Source: Gordionus sp. m RMFG-2023 (lineage: Eukaryota; Nematomorpha; Gordioida; Chordodea; Parachordodidae). From it: DNA of 64,000 nucleotides. The notes beneath the pieces were generated by a model. It had not been told where the DNA came from. It saw only the letters and a list, made by a program, of their open reading frames with translations, and did no database searches. The stretch is taken from assembly GCF_954871325.1 (NCBI RefSeq), contig NC_088777.1:35937366-36001365 (forward strand), written 5' to 3'. Shown here piece after piece: positions 25,151-37,245 of this stretch; position 1 is the stretch's first letter; each line of letters starts with the position of its first letter. The position numbers were made by a program, and so were the translations under genes.

Positions 25151-25612
25151 TTTGTTTTTTCTTATATTGGTAGTTGGGTTTTGTTGAAGAATCTAATAAA
25201 ATAATATAATTATATATAAAAACTGAAAAAATTATACTTGGTTGCTGGATACCATTGCTTTGATATGTGAAGTGAATGAAATGGCAAGTGTATGAATGCT
25301 GAGCTTGGTAAGGTGATTACTATTGGACCGATTACGCTATAATCATTTTTATTGGACAAATATGTTTTAAAAGAAAACTATTGGCTAAATTTGATTGACG
25401 TTTTTTGAGGATTATTATAATAAATACCAATACAAGAAATATAAAATATTGTTTAAACCATTACCAATATTTTAAACCTAATACCAATACAATATATAGT
25501 TTATCCTGGGTTTTTTCAACATTGGTTCCCAGCCTACTTACAGCTGGCATCAACTATGCATTAGATGCAAGAAATAGGACAATTAATTCAATGTTTTTGT
25601 TTAAAAATTAAT

Positions 25613-26296
25613 TATGCTGTGCCGATCCACATATTTTTCACCGATCCGATCCGATATTGGTTCAAAACCGATACCGATCTGATATCTATATTGATTTTTT
25701 ACCACCCCCCTTTGAACCAAATGTAATTAAGAAATCAATATTTATGTAAAAAATCAAATTATGCATTTAATTTAATTTTTTTATTTTTACAATAATTAAA
25801 AAAAAATTATATTATAATAGATAAAATAAATATATTTAATAATATATCCAGTTGGTATGAATTATAAAATTGCAATATTTAATATAAAAAATTATAATAT
25901 ATTAGATTTTTTTAAAATAAAATATTTCCATAATTCAGATACCATATTTAAAAAAAATTCTTTATTTAAAGTATAAATAATAATATTAGCGTTATTATTT
26001 AAAATATTTAAAATAAATAAAACTTTAGATGTTTTCCTTTCTATTTTTATAAAAAACTTTAAAATACTATAAATCGATTTTAAAAAATAAATAAAATTTA
26101 AGGGGTGTTGTGCATATGCATTGTTTAAAAAAAATATTTAGAAAAAATTATATGATAACATAAAATAACGAAAAATAGAAAAGTAAGAAGATCGGAACGG
26201 ATCGGGTTTTACAGGTATCGGACGATCCGATATTTTTGGGAAAACGCTAAATATCGTTGTCAATCTGATACGATATTTAATATCGGCACAGCTATA
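25613..26296. mobile_element. 684-bp non-autonomous hAT, TGTGCCGAT family
   Basis: The ends read TATGCTGTGCCGATCC and CGGCACAGCTATA. The flanks are the identical octamer AAATTAAT (25605-25612 and 26297-26304). Both subterminal regions are rich in CCGATCCGATAT-type repeats and the middle is very AT-rich. The same architecture is seen at 55514-56289, so both are members of one family. Confidence 0.88.
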
Positions 26297-26539
26297 AAAT
26301 TAATTATTATAAGTTGAGCTGAGATTTATAGAAATGTATCTAAAGGTTGGTCTCCACATCCAAAATTATTTCGAACTGAATGGTTAGATAAAAATAGCAC
26401 CTGTATAATGGAATCAATGCTTTTGCTTATAAATAAATTGTCATATGTTGGGCTAAGATTTATCTAAAAAAGTTGATTCCCATTTCCAAAATTATATACA
26501 TAATATTAATACAAGGTATAACCCCAAACCGCTATGCAC

Positions 26540-26690
26540 CCTACCAGAAAGTGAGGTTAGCTTTTAATATATTGCTCTAGTAGTTGATTATTTCAGTAAA
26601 TATATTGTAGCTATGCCTTTTAAAGATAAAACAGCCAAATCAGTAGCACATTTTCTATATTCATTTTTACGATTACATGGAAGGGCAAAA
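26540..26690 (+). mobile_element. Ty3/gypsy integrase-core fragment
   Basis: The plus strand reads VVDYFSKYIVAMPFKDKTAK followed by SVAHFLYSFLRLHG. This is the integrase core around the first catalytic Asp (IVDxFSKW). Only about 150 bp remain. It is an isolated fossil fragment with no terminal repeats and no other pol domain attached. Confidence 0.8.
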
Positions 26691-26699
26691 GTATGATAA

Positions 26700-27530
26700 A
26701 TTGTATAATAAAGTATTTATATTATTCAACTCAACGTAATAAACCAGGACACAAGTTTCTAGTGAAGTTTGCCCTAATTTTCACAAACTTGACTAACCAA
26801 AAATAAAGTTGGCAATGAAAATTGCCCTTCTGGTATATATATTTACAAAATTTAAATTATTTATAGATGCATAAGAAAAGACACTTGGAAAGCATTGTAT
26901 TATCTTTATGATGAGGAGGGGAGGGATTTATGGGAGAAATTGTTAGCTAGCATTTGGAGGAATGTGAATTGCAAAAAATAAAACTTATCAGGATAATTTT
27001 GAATGCATGATAAATTTTAATTCATCATATTTAGATATTATATATTGTATTAATTTATATATTTTGTAATCCTTAAACATATTTATATATACATATTATA
27101 TACTATGAAAAAAATAATACCTGATAAACATTTTTAGAAAAAAATAAATATAAAGTTTTCTGAAAATATGTGAGTTAAAAAAAATTATAAAAGATCTTGT
27201 TATATTATAATATATAATCGATGTCTTTATTCATTTTTTATAAAATAAAATTTATGTGCTTATAATATTTCCAAATTATTATGTTATTTTTAACTCTGAG
27301 AAGTAAGGTAGAACAAAATAATGTAAGTTGTCAAATTTATATAAACCTTGATATAATAGACATTTTTTAAGTTGACTTAAATTAAATGCAAATATATAAA
27401 ATTTTGTAAAGAAAATAAAGCATTTGTAATTTTGCTATAAAAATCTATTTAATTGCAATAATCATAATTATATTTTTAGTTTATAAAATATCAATTAAAC
27501 TAAAAAATACTAATTTATAGTAATGTCAAT
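26700..27530. other. AT-rich DNA, nothing recognised
   Basis: No exon, RNA gene or bordered repeat was recognised. Confidence 0.35.
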
Positions 27531-27534
27531 AAAA

Positions 27535-27740
27535 TCAAAAGATATTTTTTACAAATCATAAATGTCAGTATGGTTCAAAATATATTATTAAATCTATGCA
27601 TGCCAATCATAAATGTCAGCATCACTAAAATGCTATATTTAATCTATACACGTCATTCATAAATGTCAATATCACTAAAATTATTTTATTAAATCTATAC
27701 ATGTCAGTTATAAATGCCAATATCACTAAATGTTTGAATA
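27535..27740. repeat. Short tandem array, ~57-bp unit
   Basis: About four diverged copies of a unit containing CATAAATGTCARTATCACTAA followed by a TTAAATCTATRCATG phrase. There is no coding potential. Confidence 0.75.
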
Positions 27741-27839
27741 TATTTTTTACGGAGTATAAATATCACGTTACATCGGACCGTATATTTAAAAACCGAATAT
27801 TTTAAATCGCCAATATTAGCAATAAAAATAAAAAATGTA

Positions 27840-27915
27840 TTATATTTTTAAAAATCCAGGCCAGGCTTGAAAATATAGAACCCCATCCGGGCCGTGCAAA
27901 TGAAACCACTGCAGG
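27840..27915 (-). repeat. GC-rich hAT-type terminus
   Basis: CAGGCCAGGC and CCGGGCCGTGC motifs precede CACTGCAGGTCTTTG. This resembles the ends at 8937 and 13112. The partner end was not found. Confidence 0.4.
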
Positions 27916-28317
27916 TCTTTGATATTAACGGAAATACATACTCAAGTCCGATCTACTATATAGCATTCCCCCAAGGATACCCATCAAGTTTGCTGGAAAA
28001 AATACAATCCTGGATCCGAACCCAGAAACATAGGATTGGCAAACAACGCTCTTATCTACAGAGGCTCCGAAAATTACTATTTTTTAAATATATATTATAA
28101 CCCAATTCGGCAGTATCTATCCAAATGAAAAATAAACAAAATAAAATACCTATTAAATTTCAAATCAATTTTGTATACTACTAATCAAATATACTTACAT
28201 TAATATTTAATTTAAAGATATGACTTTTTTATTTTAATTACAAAACAATTTATAAAATAAGATACCATATAAGCTATATCAAAATAAAGTATATTTAAAA
28301 AAAAATTAATCCATTTT

Positions 28318-28560
28318 CTAGACATGTTTTTCTTGTCTCAAAGTCAGTGACCGTTTTCTGAGACATGACAACCTAAGGTTAATCGGAAAATCTTTGATTT
28401 CGGCCGGTTTCCCCAATAGCTTGGAGCCGTTTCCTAAATGAGGATGGTAAGCGTTCCGATGGCATGTCTTTGACATCTTGGCACTGCGGCAAAAGACTTG
28501 TCTGGGATGTCTCATGCGCTACCTCATTTCCGGCTAAGAGAAACACTGACCCCTTGGAAT
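28318..28560. other. Unassigned patch of raised G+C
   Basis: This ~240-bp island is close to half G+C, against under a quarter in its surroundings. The minus strand has an open stretch including SVFLLAGNEVAHETSQTSLL, and other frames are also partly open. No protein family or RNA fold was recognised. It may be a transposon fragment or a transferred piece, since all other GC-richer patches here are transposon-derived. Confidence 0.3.
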
Positions 28561-28810
28561 TTTAAGAAATCAATGAATGCAATAAATATAGGTTCCTTCT
28601 TAATTCTTTTATTTTTATTCCTCTAATTTTTAGCGTTTTGGGAAACCCCGCTCTCCAATCCCTAAAATTTTTAAACAATTGTGTAGAAAAATTTTAATAA
28701 GGACAGAGGTTAAAAACGAGTCCCTATCCCTCAAACAAAAAATTCAATTCGAAATCTTAAAAGGGAACTACAAGTGTTTCTTCGAAACACTCCCTTTTCC
28801 CTTCTAGTTC

Positions 28811-28911
28811 TTCCCTTCCCTTCCTTTCCTTTCCGTTCCTTTCCTTTCCTTTCCTTTCCTTTCCTTTCCTTTCCTTTCCTTTCCTTTCCTTTCCTTTCCT
28901 TTCCTCTCCTT
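28811..28911. repeat. (TTTCC)n microsatellite
   Basis: A pure pentanucleotide run, with small variations at its left end. Confidence 0.97.
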
Positions 28912-28919
28912 TTATTGTT

Positions 28920-30060
28920 TTATTATATTACATTATATTTTTATATTTCTTTTCATATAATATTATAAATTTTTTATTGTATAACATGTAATCATAGAAA
29001 TTATTTAGGTAAACAAAGTTTAGAAATTATTTTGCTACTTATTTTCGAAAAAAAATTAACCAAAGTGTTAAACAAATCAACTCTCCTCTTCCCCCCCTCT
29101 ATTTTTTTTTTAAATAATAAGATCTTTCATTTAGATATATAAATAAAAATTATTACTATTTATTTTTTATCAAAATCATTACAATAAATTTTTTTACATA
29201 TTCGAATCAAAATGGATTATTCATAAATAAATAACAAATAATTCCATTTTTTTTAAAACTAATTTTTCATATATTCTACTTAGCATAGCTACGATAAAAT
29301 TTAAACATTTATTTTTAAAATAAATTCATAAAAGAAAGCCATTTTATCAGATATAAAGTTTTTCAATTGTTTTTTCTTGTAAAAAATTGCTATTTTTTGA
29401 TAAACTTGTGCTTATATAAAAATAGATGTTCACAAGATGTAAAAGAGACCTATTGCATAATCTTACCATTTACAATACTTATTTTAATTTTGTTTAGGAA
29501 TTTTAAAAATAGTTACTATCAATATACATTTATTTTATCACACATCTCATAATTTAAAAAAAATTAATTACAAATATTGATATGTTATTTGTAAATTTTG
29601 TTCTGAATAGATAAGTTGTTTATTAAATATATTGCTCGATAAATAAAATAGAAATATCAGAATTTAGTAAAGAATTCATCAATATATTTATGACTAATCC
29701 GACTAATAATCATCATATTTACAAAAATATATTATAAATAATTTATATATATAATTATATTTTTTATTATATCTTATAGTTCTTTTAATAAACAAATTCT
29801 TTATAATTTTAGAAACTTAAAGTTATAGTAAAGTGTATTGGTGGTAAATCGAGGTATTAATTTTCTACAAATTATAAAAAAGAAATATGCCTTTTGTTAA
29901 TAAATATTTGCCCTTAAACAAATTAAAACAATACTAAATTATTAGATGCCATCTAATATTCTAATTAATAAAAAATTAATAATTGATTTATAATTGACAA
30001 TAAAAATTTATTTATCTTATGTTGTACGTTTGCATTTGAAAATCATAAATAACAAAATAA
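28920..30060. other. AT-rich DNA, nothing recognised
   Basis: Long A/T runs, no conserved coding block and no terminal repeats. Short open frames are of the length expected by chance. Confidence 0.35.
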
Positions 30061-30067
30061 TTTTGTT

Positions 30068-30666
30068 GTGCGTCTACATAAATGAAAAGGGGGGGGGGGT
30101 ATAGGTAGGGATAGTTTGCATCCAAATCTTTTAAAGGGTGATAGGGGGGGGGGGGGGTAGGGTATAATCATTTAGTGTTTCTATTACATTTTTGAATGAT
30201 TTATAGATTAGGTAATGCAATGATAATTTATAATTTATTTTAAACATAAGATAAATAGATTGCTAAATATCGACCAATATTACTTACATAATCATTATTT
30301 TTCAAATAAAATTTATTTCTGAATAATTTCTAGAACTTTTAAAACGTAATTTAAAAGGGTTAGAGATTCTATTAATTGATTCAAATTCATGCCAAAATAC
30401 TATAATATTGCATTCATTGTAAATGAGGAGAGGGAGTTGGGGGGGGGGATAATTTAATTCATTTTCTAAAAAATAACACTTTTATATTCACAACTTTTTG
30501 ATAGTTGGATATAGAGTATTGATAATTTAATTTATTCTTTCTAAAATATATGAATAAAAAATGTATAATTAATAATTAATAATAAATTATTTAGGTGGAT
30601 AAATAGAGGTTTTTGAGGGAAGGGGGGGGGGTTGCTTCTAATGAATATCCTATCATGTAGAAGCTG
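30068..30666. mobile_element. Diverged copy of the CAGCGTCTACATGA MITE
   Basis: The left part reads GCGTCTACAT with GTTTGCATCC just inside, and the right part reads CTATCATGTAGAAGCTG. This is the layout of the element at 19928-20450. G-runs of up to about 13 bases mark both subterminal regions. No target duplication is recognisable. Its right end is directly followed by another MITE. Confidence 0.7.
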
Positions 30667-30667
30667 G

Positions 30668-30867
30668 TTAAACGGCTTGATTTAAACCAATTTTTATAAA
30701 CAGCTTACCCAATATTGTAATAAAAAAATATAACCTTATTCACGAGATTTGGCTAATAACTATCCAATCCCTTGTGCCAGCAAAATTTACAGACTTGCCT
30801 AATATTTTTCTGGATAAAATGTTGAGTTAACCGTTTTTAAAAATCGGCTCAATCAGAGCCGATTAAC
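30668..30867. mobile_element. ~200-bp hairpin-ended MITE, GGCTC...GAGCC family
   Basis: It begins TTAAACGGCTTGATTTAAACC and ends with the hairpin CGGCTCAATCAGAGCCG then ATTAAC. It shares its right-hand phrase (GGATAAAATGTTGAGTTAACC) with the copy at 61961-62163. The terminal hairpin is the same motif present in every unit of the satellite at 11.5-12.9 kb. Confidence 0.65.
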
Positions 30868-31309
30868 AATACTAAGTTTCAGATAAAATGATTTATATAT
30901 TTTTTCTTCTTTCATTTATAAAATGAGTTATTCAAGCCAGTGGGGTAATATAAGGGGTGGGGCTCAAGGGCAGAAAACCGTTTTATATAAAAAACTGACA
31001 TTAGATTTTATCTCAAATTTTGATTGGTGATTTCTCATTCCCTTCGTTCCACGCTTCCCAATTTTCTTAATCCTTCCTCTCACAATCCTTTTTAATTTGC
31101 AGAGGTAGCTATTCGATTTATTCATTTAATACCTTTCCAATTTTCAAGTTTTTCATTTGAATGTCTCAACTTACATTACTTTATTTGACCCAAGTATACT
31201 CCATTGTGTCATGAATGGTGAGTTATCGTACATTTCTTTCATCCCCGCCTCTCATAGAGATTCATATTTGATTAACTCAGATGTAGAGAAACTCCTTTAA
31301 TAGGTTTAT

Positions 31310-31500
31310 TTCCAATGACGTCGTTAGCTTTTACAATTTGAGGGGGCTCATTTTTGAAAAGATCTTAAAATAAGCATAAAAAAGTTTCTATCTGGAATTA
31401 GCAAATCAGGAAACCCATTCTTTAGAAAAAATTTAAAATTTTTCAAGTTTACATAGACCTTGAGCCCATCTCATGCCCCCTGCTTAACGCCAATCGTGAT
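31310..31500. mobile_element. Probable short hAT-type MITE
   Basis: CAATGACGTCGTTAGC plus a GAGGGGGCTC phrase on the left faces GCCCCCTGCTTAACGCCAATCG on the right. The target duplication was not established. No coding content. Confidence 0.4.
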
Positions 31501-31929
31501 ATATCTATCCATTTTAAGAATAATAAAAAAAGTTTTTTTAAATATTATCCTAATATCAAAATAATGATTGAAAAATATATCATTTAAATGATAAAATACG
31601 CCATAAATATAAATGGCGGGTCGCGTACGTTACTCAAAAAAACTAATGACGCAAAGATCCTTGGGAAACACGTTTATTGCTATTGTATTTTTCATGCAAA
31701 TATTTGATTTTTAAGTATATGACTTTAAAATTATATTATCGTATATTAATCGAAATCCTAGATTGCATACAAAAAGTTATAGTATACCAGTTAATCTTCA
31801 TTTTTGTTTGGCCCATGTGAATAAATGTATAAAAATTTTTTATCCAAGAATTGTAAGGCCAGTCATAGTGTATAATTTTTTTAAAAAATATTTAAAAAAA
31901 TAACGATTTTTTTTTGAATTGAAATTTTC

Positions 31930-34025
31930 CCTTTTTATTGGATCTTTTCCTTTTTTGATAGAAGCTTTTCATTTTTGGTCAAACTTCGTGCTAGAGAAAA
32001 TGAAAAGTTAGAATCAGTTGCAATTAAAATTTTTATAAGAATGAAAACTCTAATGCCGAGATAGGAAGAAAGAAAAATAGAAAGAAGAAGGAAAAGTGAA
32101 AGGAATTGGAAAGCGAAAGAAAAATAGAAAGACGAAGGAAATAGGAAAGAGAAAGGAAATAGGAAAAATGGTAAGAAAAGGGAAAGAAAAATGGAAAGGT
32201 AATGAAAAGGGGACGAAAAAAAGAGAAATAAAAGAGTAAAGAAAAGGAAAAAAGAAAGGAACAAAGGAAAAGAAAAAGCGAAAGGAAAAAAAAGAGTAAA
32301 AGTAGAAAAAATAGGGAAATGAAAAGGAGACGAAAAGGCAAGGAAAAAAAAGAGAAATAAAAGAGTAATGAAAAGGAAAAAAGAAAGGAACTCAAAGGAA
32401 AAGAAAAAGCGAAAGGAAAAAAAAGAGTAAAGAAAGGATAAAAAATAGGGAAATGAAAAGGGAAAAAGAAGGGAAAAAGAAGGGAAAGGTAAGAGAAAAG
32501 TAAAGGAAAAATAAAAATGGAAGGAAAAGGGAAATGGGAAGGAAAAAGGGAAGGGAAAAGAAAAAGTGAAAATTGAAAGAACAAAGGTAGTAGAAAAGTG
32601 ATAGGAAAAGAAAATGTGAAAGAAAAATAAAGAAAAATGAAAAGAAAAGGGGAAAAGAAAAAGGTAAAGGAAAAGGAAAAGGGAAAACTGAAAAGAAGGG
32701 AAAGGAAAAAAGGGGAGAAATGTGAAAGAAAAAGTAGAGGAAAGGGAAAAGAGAAAGGGAAGAAAAGGGAAAGAGAGGAAAAGGGAGGGGGTAAAAAAAA
32801 GAAAAGGGGAAAGGGAAAATGTGAAATGGAAAGAAACGAGGAAGGGTGAAGGGAAGGAGAAAATGCAGGGAAAAGAAAAAGCGAAAAAAAAGCAAATGGA
32901 GAAAGTGGTAAAAAGGGAAATAAAGGGGGAAAAAGGGGGAAAAAAGAGGGAATGGATAGAAAGGGGGAAAGCAAAAGAAAAGAAGGACAGAAAAAGGGAT
33001 TCCTTCTAAAGCGCTAAAAACAAAGAAAAAATTGGAATTCTGCTTATATATCCTAGAAAATATTTAAAGTAAATATGAAATTAATATTAATAGATGCTAA
33101 GGGAGTAAATTCATGTATTTAAATTGAGTTTATTAAAAAATCGCTAAAAATAAGAAAAATAAATACTCAATTTGAATACAATTTTTTACTTCATAGCATC
33201 TATTAATATTATATTCAATATTATCTTTAAAATATTTAAAAGATATAAGCAAGATTTATAATTTTTAAGGGCAAGAAAAAAAGGGAGAAGGAAAAGAAAA
33301 GGGGAAAGGGAAAGACGCGGAAGGAGAAGCTAAAAGAAAAAAGGGAAAGAAATATGTAAAGGAAAAGAGAAAGGTAAATGGGTAGAAAGGGGGAAAGAAA
33401 AAGAAAAAATGTAAATGGAGAAAGGAAAGGAAAAGAGAAAAGAAAGGGGAAGGTAATAAGAGAGAAATTACAAGGGAAAGGATGGTAGGAAATTAAAAAG
33501 GGAAGAGGGGAAGAAATGAAAAAAAATGAGAAAGAGGAATATAATAAGAGAAATTAAAAGAGAAAGAAAGGAAAAGAGAAAGAAAGAAAAAGAAAGGAAA
33601 AGAGAAAGAAAAAGGAATATGGAAGGAAATAAATAAGGGAAGAGGGGAAAGGGAAAGAAAAGAAAGGGGGAAAGGGAAAGGAAAAAAAAGAAATGAAGAG
33701 AAAATGCGTAAGGAAAAGTGAAAAGGAGAAGAAAAGAGGTAAAGGGAAAGAAAAGATATAGAAAGATAATAAGAGAGAAACTAAAAGGGAAAGGAAGGAA
33801 AAGAGAAAGAAAAAGGAATATAGAAAGGAAATTAAAAAGGGAAGAGGGGGAAGGGAAAACAAAATGGTAAAGAAGGGGAAGGAAAAAGGTAATGAAAAAG
33901 AAAAAGGGAATGTAAAAGAAAAGGGAAAAAAATAGAGGAAAGCGAAAGGAGAAAGTAAGGAAAAGAAAAAGAAAAGTGGAAAAAAAGGCAAGAAAAGAGA
34001 AGGAAAAATAAAAGAACGAAAAAAG
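31930..34025. repeat. Two-kilobase polypurine tract
   Basis: From about 32040 to 33005 and again from about 33275 to 34020, the plus strand is almost only A and G, built on irregular GGAAA, AGAAA and GGGAAAAG words with few pyrimidines. The gap is a hairpin MITE, so this was originally one tract. Long frames read from it (Phe/Leu/Ser/Pro on one strand, Lys/Glu/Arg/Gly on the other) are composition artefacts. Confidence 0.93.
33011..33270. mobile_element. Hairpin MITE inside the polypurine tract
   Basis: Arms around a centre near 33145 carry the phrases GCTTATATATCCTAG and AATATTAATAGATGC and their complements. The same words occur in the copy at 34369-34694. The arms are more diverged here, so this insertion is older. 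Confidence 0.8.
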
Positions 34026-34065
34026 TAATTATTAAATTTAATACTTTAAAAGATAAAGAATTGAA

Positions 34066-34316
34066 TCAAATCAAATTATTTTTAACCGGAAAAAAAACCG
34101 TGGAAAAATAATTGTAAAATTTAAAAAAAAAATATGAAAAAGAATTGTCCGTGGTGGATGATTGTCTAATGCGAGGCAGTAGAGCTGTGTAAAATTATTG
34201 ATCTATTACATGCCGGACATCAGGGTCGGGATAAAATGAAATCTTGGGCTCGTGAGCATCTATGGTGGCCTGGTCACGGCACCAATTTAAAAGTTATATC
34301 TTTTCTTAAAAAATTT
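34066..34316 (+). mobile_element. Ty3/gypsy integrase zinc-binding fragment
   Basis: The sequence parallels 19395-19600 of the larger Ty3/gypsy copy. It includes KELSVVDDCLM and then LLHAGHQGRDKMKSWAREHL followed by WWPGH, the region of the integrase HHCC finger. It is a short broken fragment of the same or a sister family. Confidence 0.8.
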
Positions 34317-34368
34317 ATAATAAAAAATTATATATAATTGGGATAGGTTCTAAATAGCTAAAACAAAA

Positions 34369-34694
34369 ATCGCTAAAAATTGGGAACATGGCTTATATCT
34401 CCTAGAAAATTTTTAAAGTAAATTTGAAATTAATATTAATAGATACTAGGGGACTAAACACTTGTATTTAAATTAAAAAATTTAAAAAATCGCTAAAATG
34501 GAAGAAATATTATCCAAAATCCCAGTTTTGGGAATCAAATTGGGGATTTGGATATTTCTTCCATTTTAGCGATTTTTTTAAAATTTTCAGTTTAAATACA
34601 AGTATTTAATCCCCTAGTATCTATTAATATTAATTTCAAATTTACTTTAAAAATTTTCTAGGAGATATAAGCCATGTTCCCAATTTTTAGCGAT
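34369..34694. mobile_element. Nearly perfect 326-bp hairpin MITE
   Basis: ATCGCTAAAAATTGGGAAC at the left faces GTTCCCAATTTTTAGCGAT at the right, and the pairing continues through almost the whole length to a small loop near 34531. Arm mismatches are very few. The transcript or single strand would fold into one long hairpin. It shares arm words with the copy in the polypurine tract. Confidence 0.92.
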
Positions 34695-34699
34695 TTAGA

Positions 34700-37070
34700 A
34701 CGGGAACCCTTTTTCATAAAACAAATTAAAATTATCAAAAAAATTATTTTCAATTCATTACAAAAAACGATAATGATCAAATGTAAAAAAATTATCACAA
34801 AATTTTATATTTTTTAAATCATTATTTTTTTATATAACCATTAATTTTGATTGGCATTTCTATAAAATAACATTTTAATTTTAATAATTAAACAAGTATT
34901 AATTATAAATTATTATTAATAAATTGTACACAACTAGGACATGAATATATATAAAAGAAAAATCCAATAAATTAGTGAGCTAATCCCTACAATTGGATTT
35001 GTAAATTAACTTTGAGTGTTAATTTTTTTTGAGTTAGAAGTTTTTCCTATTGTTATCAAAAGATATAATCGTGCAAGATATTACAAGATTAATTAGTCCT
35101 GAGTTCTGGACCCGAATTCAGGTTCAGAAATTTAAAATTGTTTGATTGGGAATTTTGAGACCACAGATCAAACATGGACCTATTTATGGACAACAATCCG
35201 GAGTAATATGGATCAGAGAGGGTTCAAACTTTTTTTAGAAAATCGGTTTTAGATTAAGTTCATGTTATCAAAATTTCCGTTAAATAGAGTTTAAACTGCT
35301 TGAACTCGAATTCGGGTCCACCCTAATTTGGCAATCTAGCAAATATTTTTCTCTTAATATTGTACTAAGTTAAAAATAAAATGTTAAGATCTAGACCTGC
35401 CCATTTAGAGCCATTCGATGATCGAAAAAATATTTTTCACTATCAATTATATGAGTAATCAAATCTAATATTTATTTTTATTCCCCTCTCCCAGGTCGTA
35501 CTCATATGCAACATATTAAGGTAGAACTAGGCTTATTTGATACCCATCCATCATCATATCAATATTTGGTGCTGATTAAATTATTCCTAACCCCATTAGT
35601 AATAGCTTCCCCCATTGAGAAATGACTCTTGGCTTGCTACTTATTCAATAGATCTTATTAGCAATCGATTGATACCTGTAATAACCATATATTTAGATAC
35701 TTTAATAAGGTCAATGAAAAACAACTTAAATATATTGGTCTGAACCTCGGGTCTAGGCTCGGGGTTTGTGCTCATAGCTGGTTTAGTCGATTTTTAGATC
35801 CAAACCTCGGGTTTGGGTTTTACACAACCAACCAAATAATAACATTATATAAATAATCGAGAAGCCGACTCGGCTGAGTTTTTAATGCAAACCGTACCAT
35901 TTGGATTTGATATCAAAATCATCATTTTTATTCTCAGAAAAGTTAATAAATTTTTTATATTTGTTTTATACTATCAGAAATATATATTTAAAAGATCAGA
36001 TCTGATATAATACTTTACAATAATAATTCATATTTTTATCATTTGATCACCCTTATATAACAGTTTGGGGGAATTGAGAACTGAATTTTTCTTATTTATC
36101 ATAAATCAAATATATCATAACACATTGAGCTCATCATAATTAATTATTCTTAAAATAAAATTTAAAGTATTCTTTTAATTCAATTTTTTCAAACAAACAC
36201 ATATTAGCACTTATAATATTATATATCTAAGACATACATTTATTCGTCAATTAGATTCGTGCATATCTTCTCAAAATTTTTTTAAACTATAATAATTCTT
36301 GGATGACTTTTTTTAGTGAAATGATAAAAGTAAAAAATCATCATAAATACATATGTATAAATAATATATTGATTATTGCATTATTTTAGACAACTTATAT
36401 TATAATATACTATATAAAATATAAATGTAAATTAAATTTAAATGATAATAGTGTCTCTAATTTCTAAAAAAAAACCCGTCAAAATGTTTAAAAATATAAA
36501 AATTATTCATGCATTTTAGTATTACAAGAAAAATTAAAATAAGAAATTTAAAAAGCTTATTAATGCTCCAAATACTGAAACAAAACGGCATAATTTTACT
36601 TAATAACATTTTTAAAAAATGAGCAAAAGTTAATATATGATTTGGTGCCCGAAGTATAAATGGTAAAATAAATTACGATGCACGTAATTGTTTTGTTAAC
36701 TAATAATACTTTTCGCGATTTTGTTTGGATGGTTTGATAAATTAACAGCTTTTAACATATTTTGTTTGGATTATAGATGTTTAGACTTCTTAAGTTTTTT
36801 AGGGGTTACATTCAGGTGTAGAAAAATATATAAAGGGTAGGGCGAACTATAACAAAGAAAATATATGATAGACTTATTTCGCGAGTTGTCATTCAAAAGT
36901 GAGTGATAAAATACTAATTATCGATGTTGCGATAACTAACTTAAGTAGTTGATTTTAAAATAGATGAAAATATAATTAGAATAACATTATCCTATTGAAT
37001 TTATACAAATAATACATAGAAGAAAAAATATTTAGTTGTAAATTTCAAGGTAGAAACAAGAGAATCATCA
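34700..37070. other. AT-rich DNA downstream of the Josephin gene
   Basis: No exon was recognised. Near 35095-35320 and 35730-35830 there are clusters of GGACCCGAATTC / CCTCGGGTTTGGG-type words. These resemble the GGTTCGG-rich clusters at 62.4-63.4 kb and probably belong to non-autonomous DNA transposons whose borders could not be set. Confidence 0.35.
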
Positions 37071-37071
37071 T

Positions 37072-37077
37072 TTTATT
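37072..37077 (-). promoter_or_regulatory. Candidate polyadenylation signal for the Josephin gene
   Basis: AATAAA on the minus strand lies about 170 bases after the stop codon at 37246. In DNA this AT-rich such a hexamer is common by chance. Confidence 0.35.
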
Positions 37078-37245
37078 TCATCGAGAGATCCACTGGAATA
37101 TGATCCATACATGGATTTTATAACTGTGGGTACTAATTATATTAATTTGTATTCAGCAGAGCTTCTTATATTTCATAAAATTCGTGATAAATTTTTTAAA
37201 AATAATTAAGAGATATTTGACTTATTGATTCTATTTATCATTTTT

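Noticed and set aside
31935-33991. Long open frames on both strands of the purine-rich region
   Set aside because: They consist only of Phe/Leu/Ser/Pro or Lys/Glu/Arg/Gly, as any polypurine tract would give; no domain is present.
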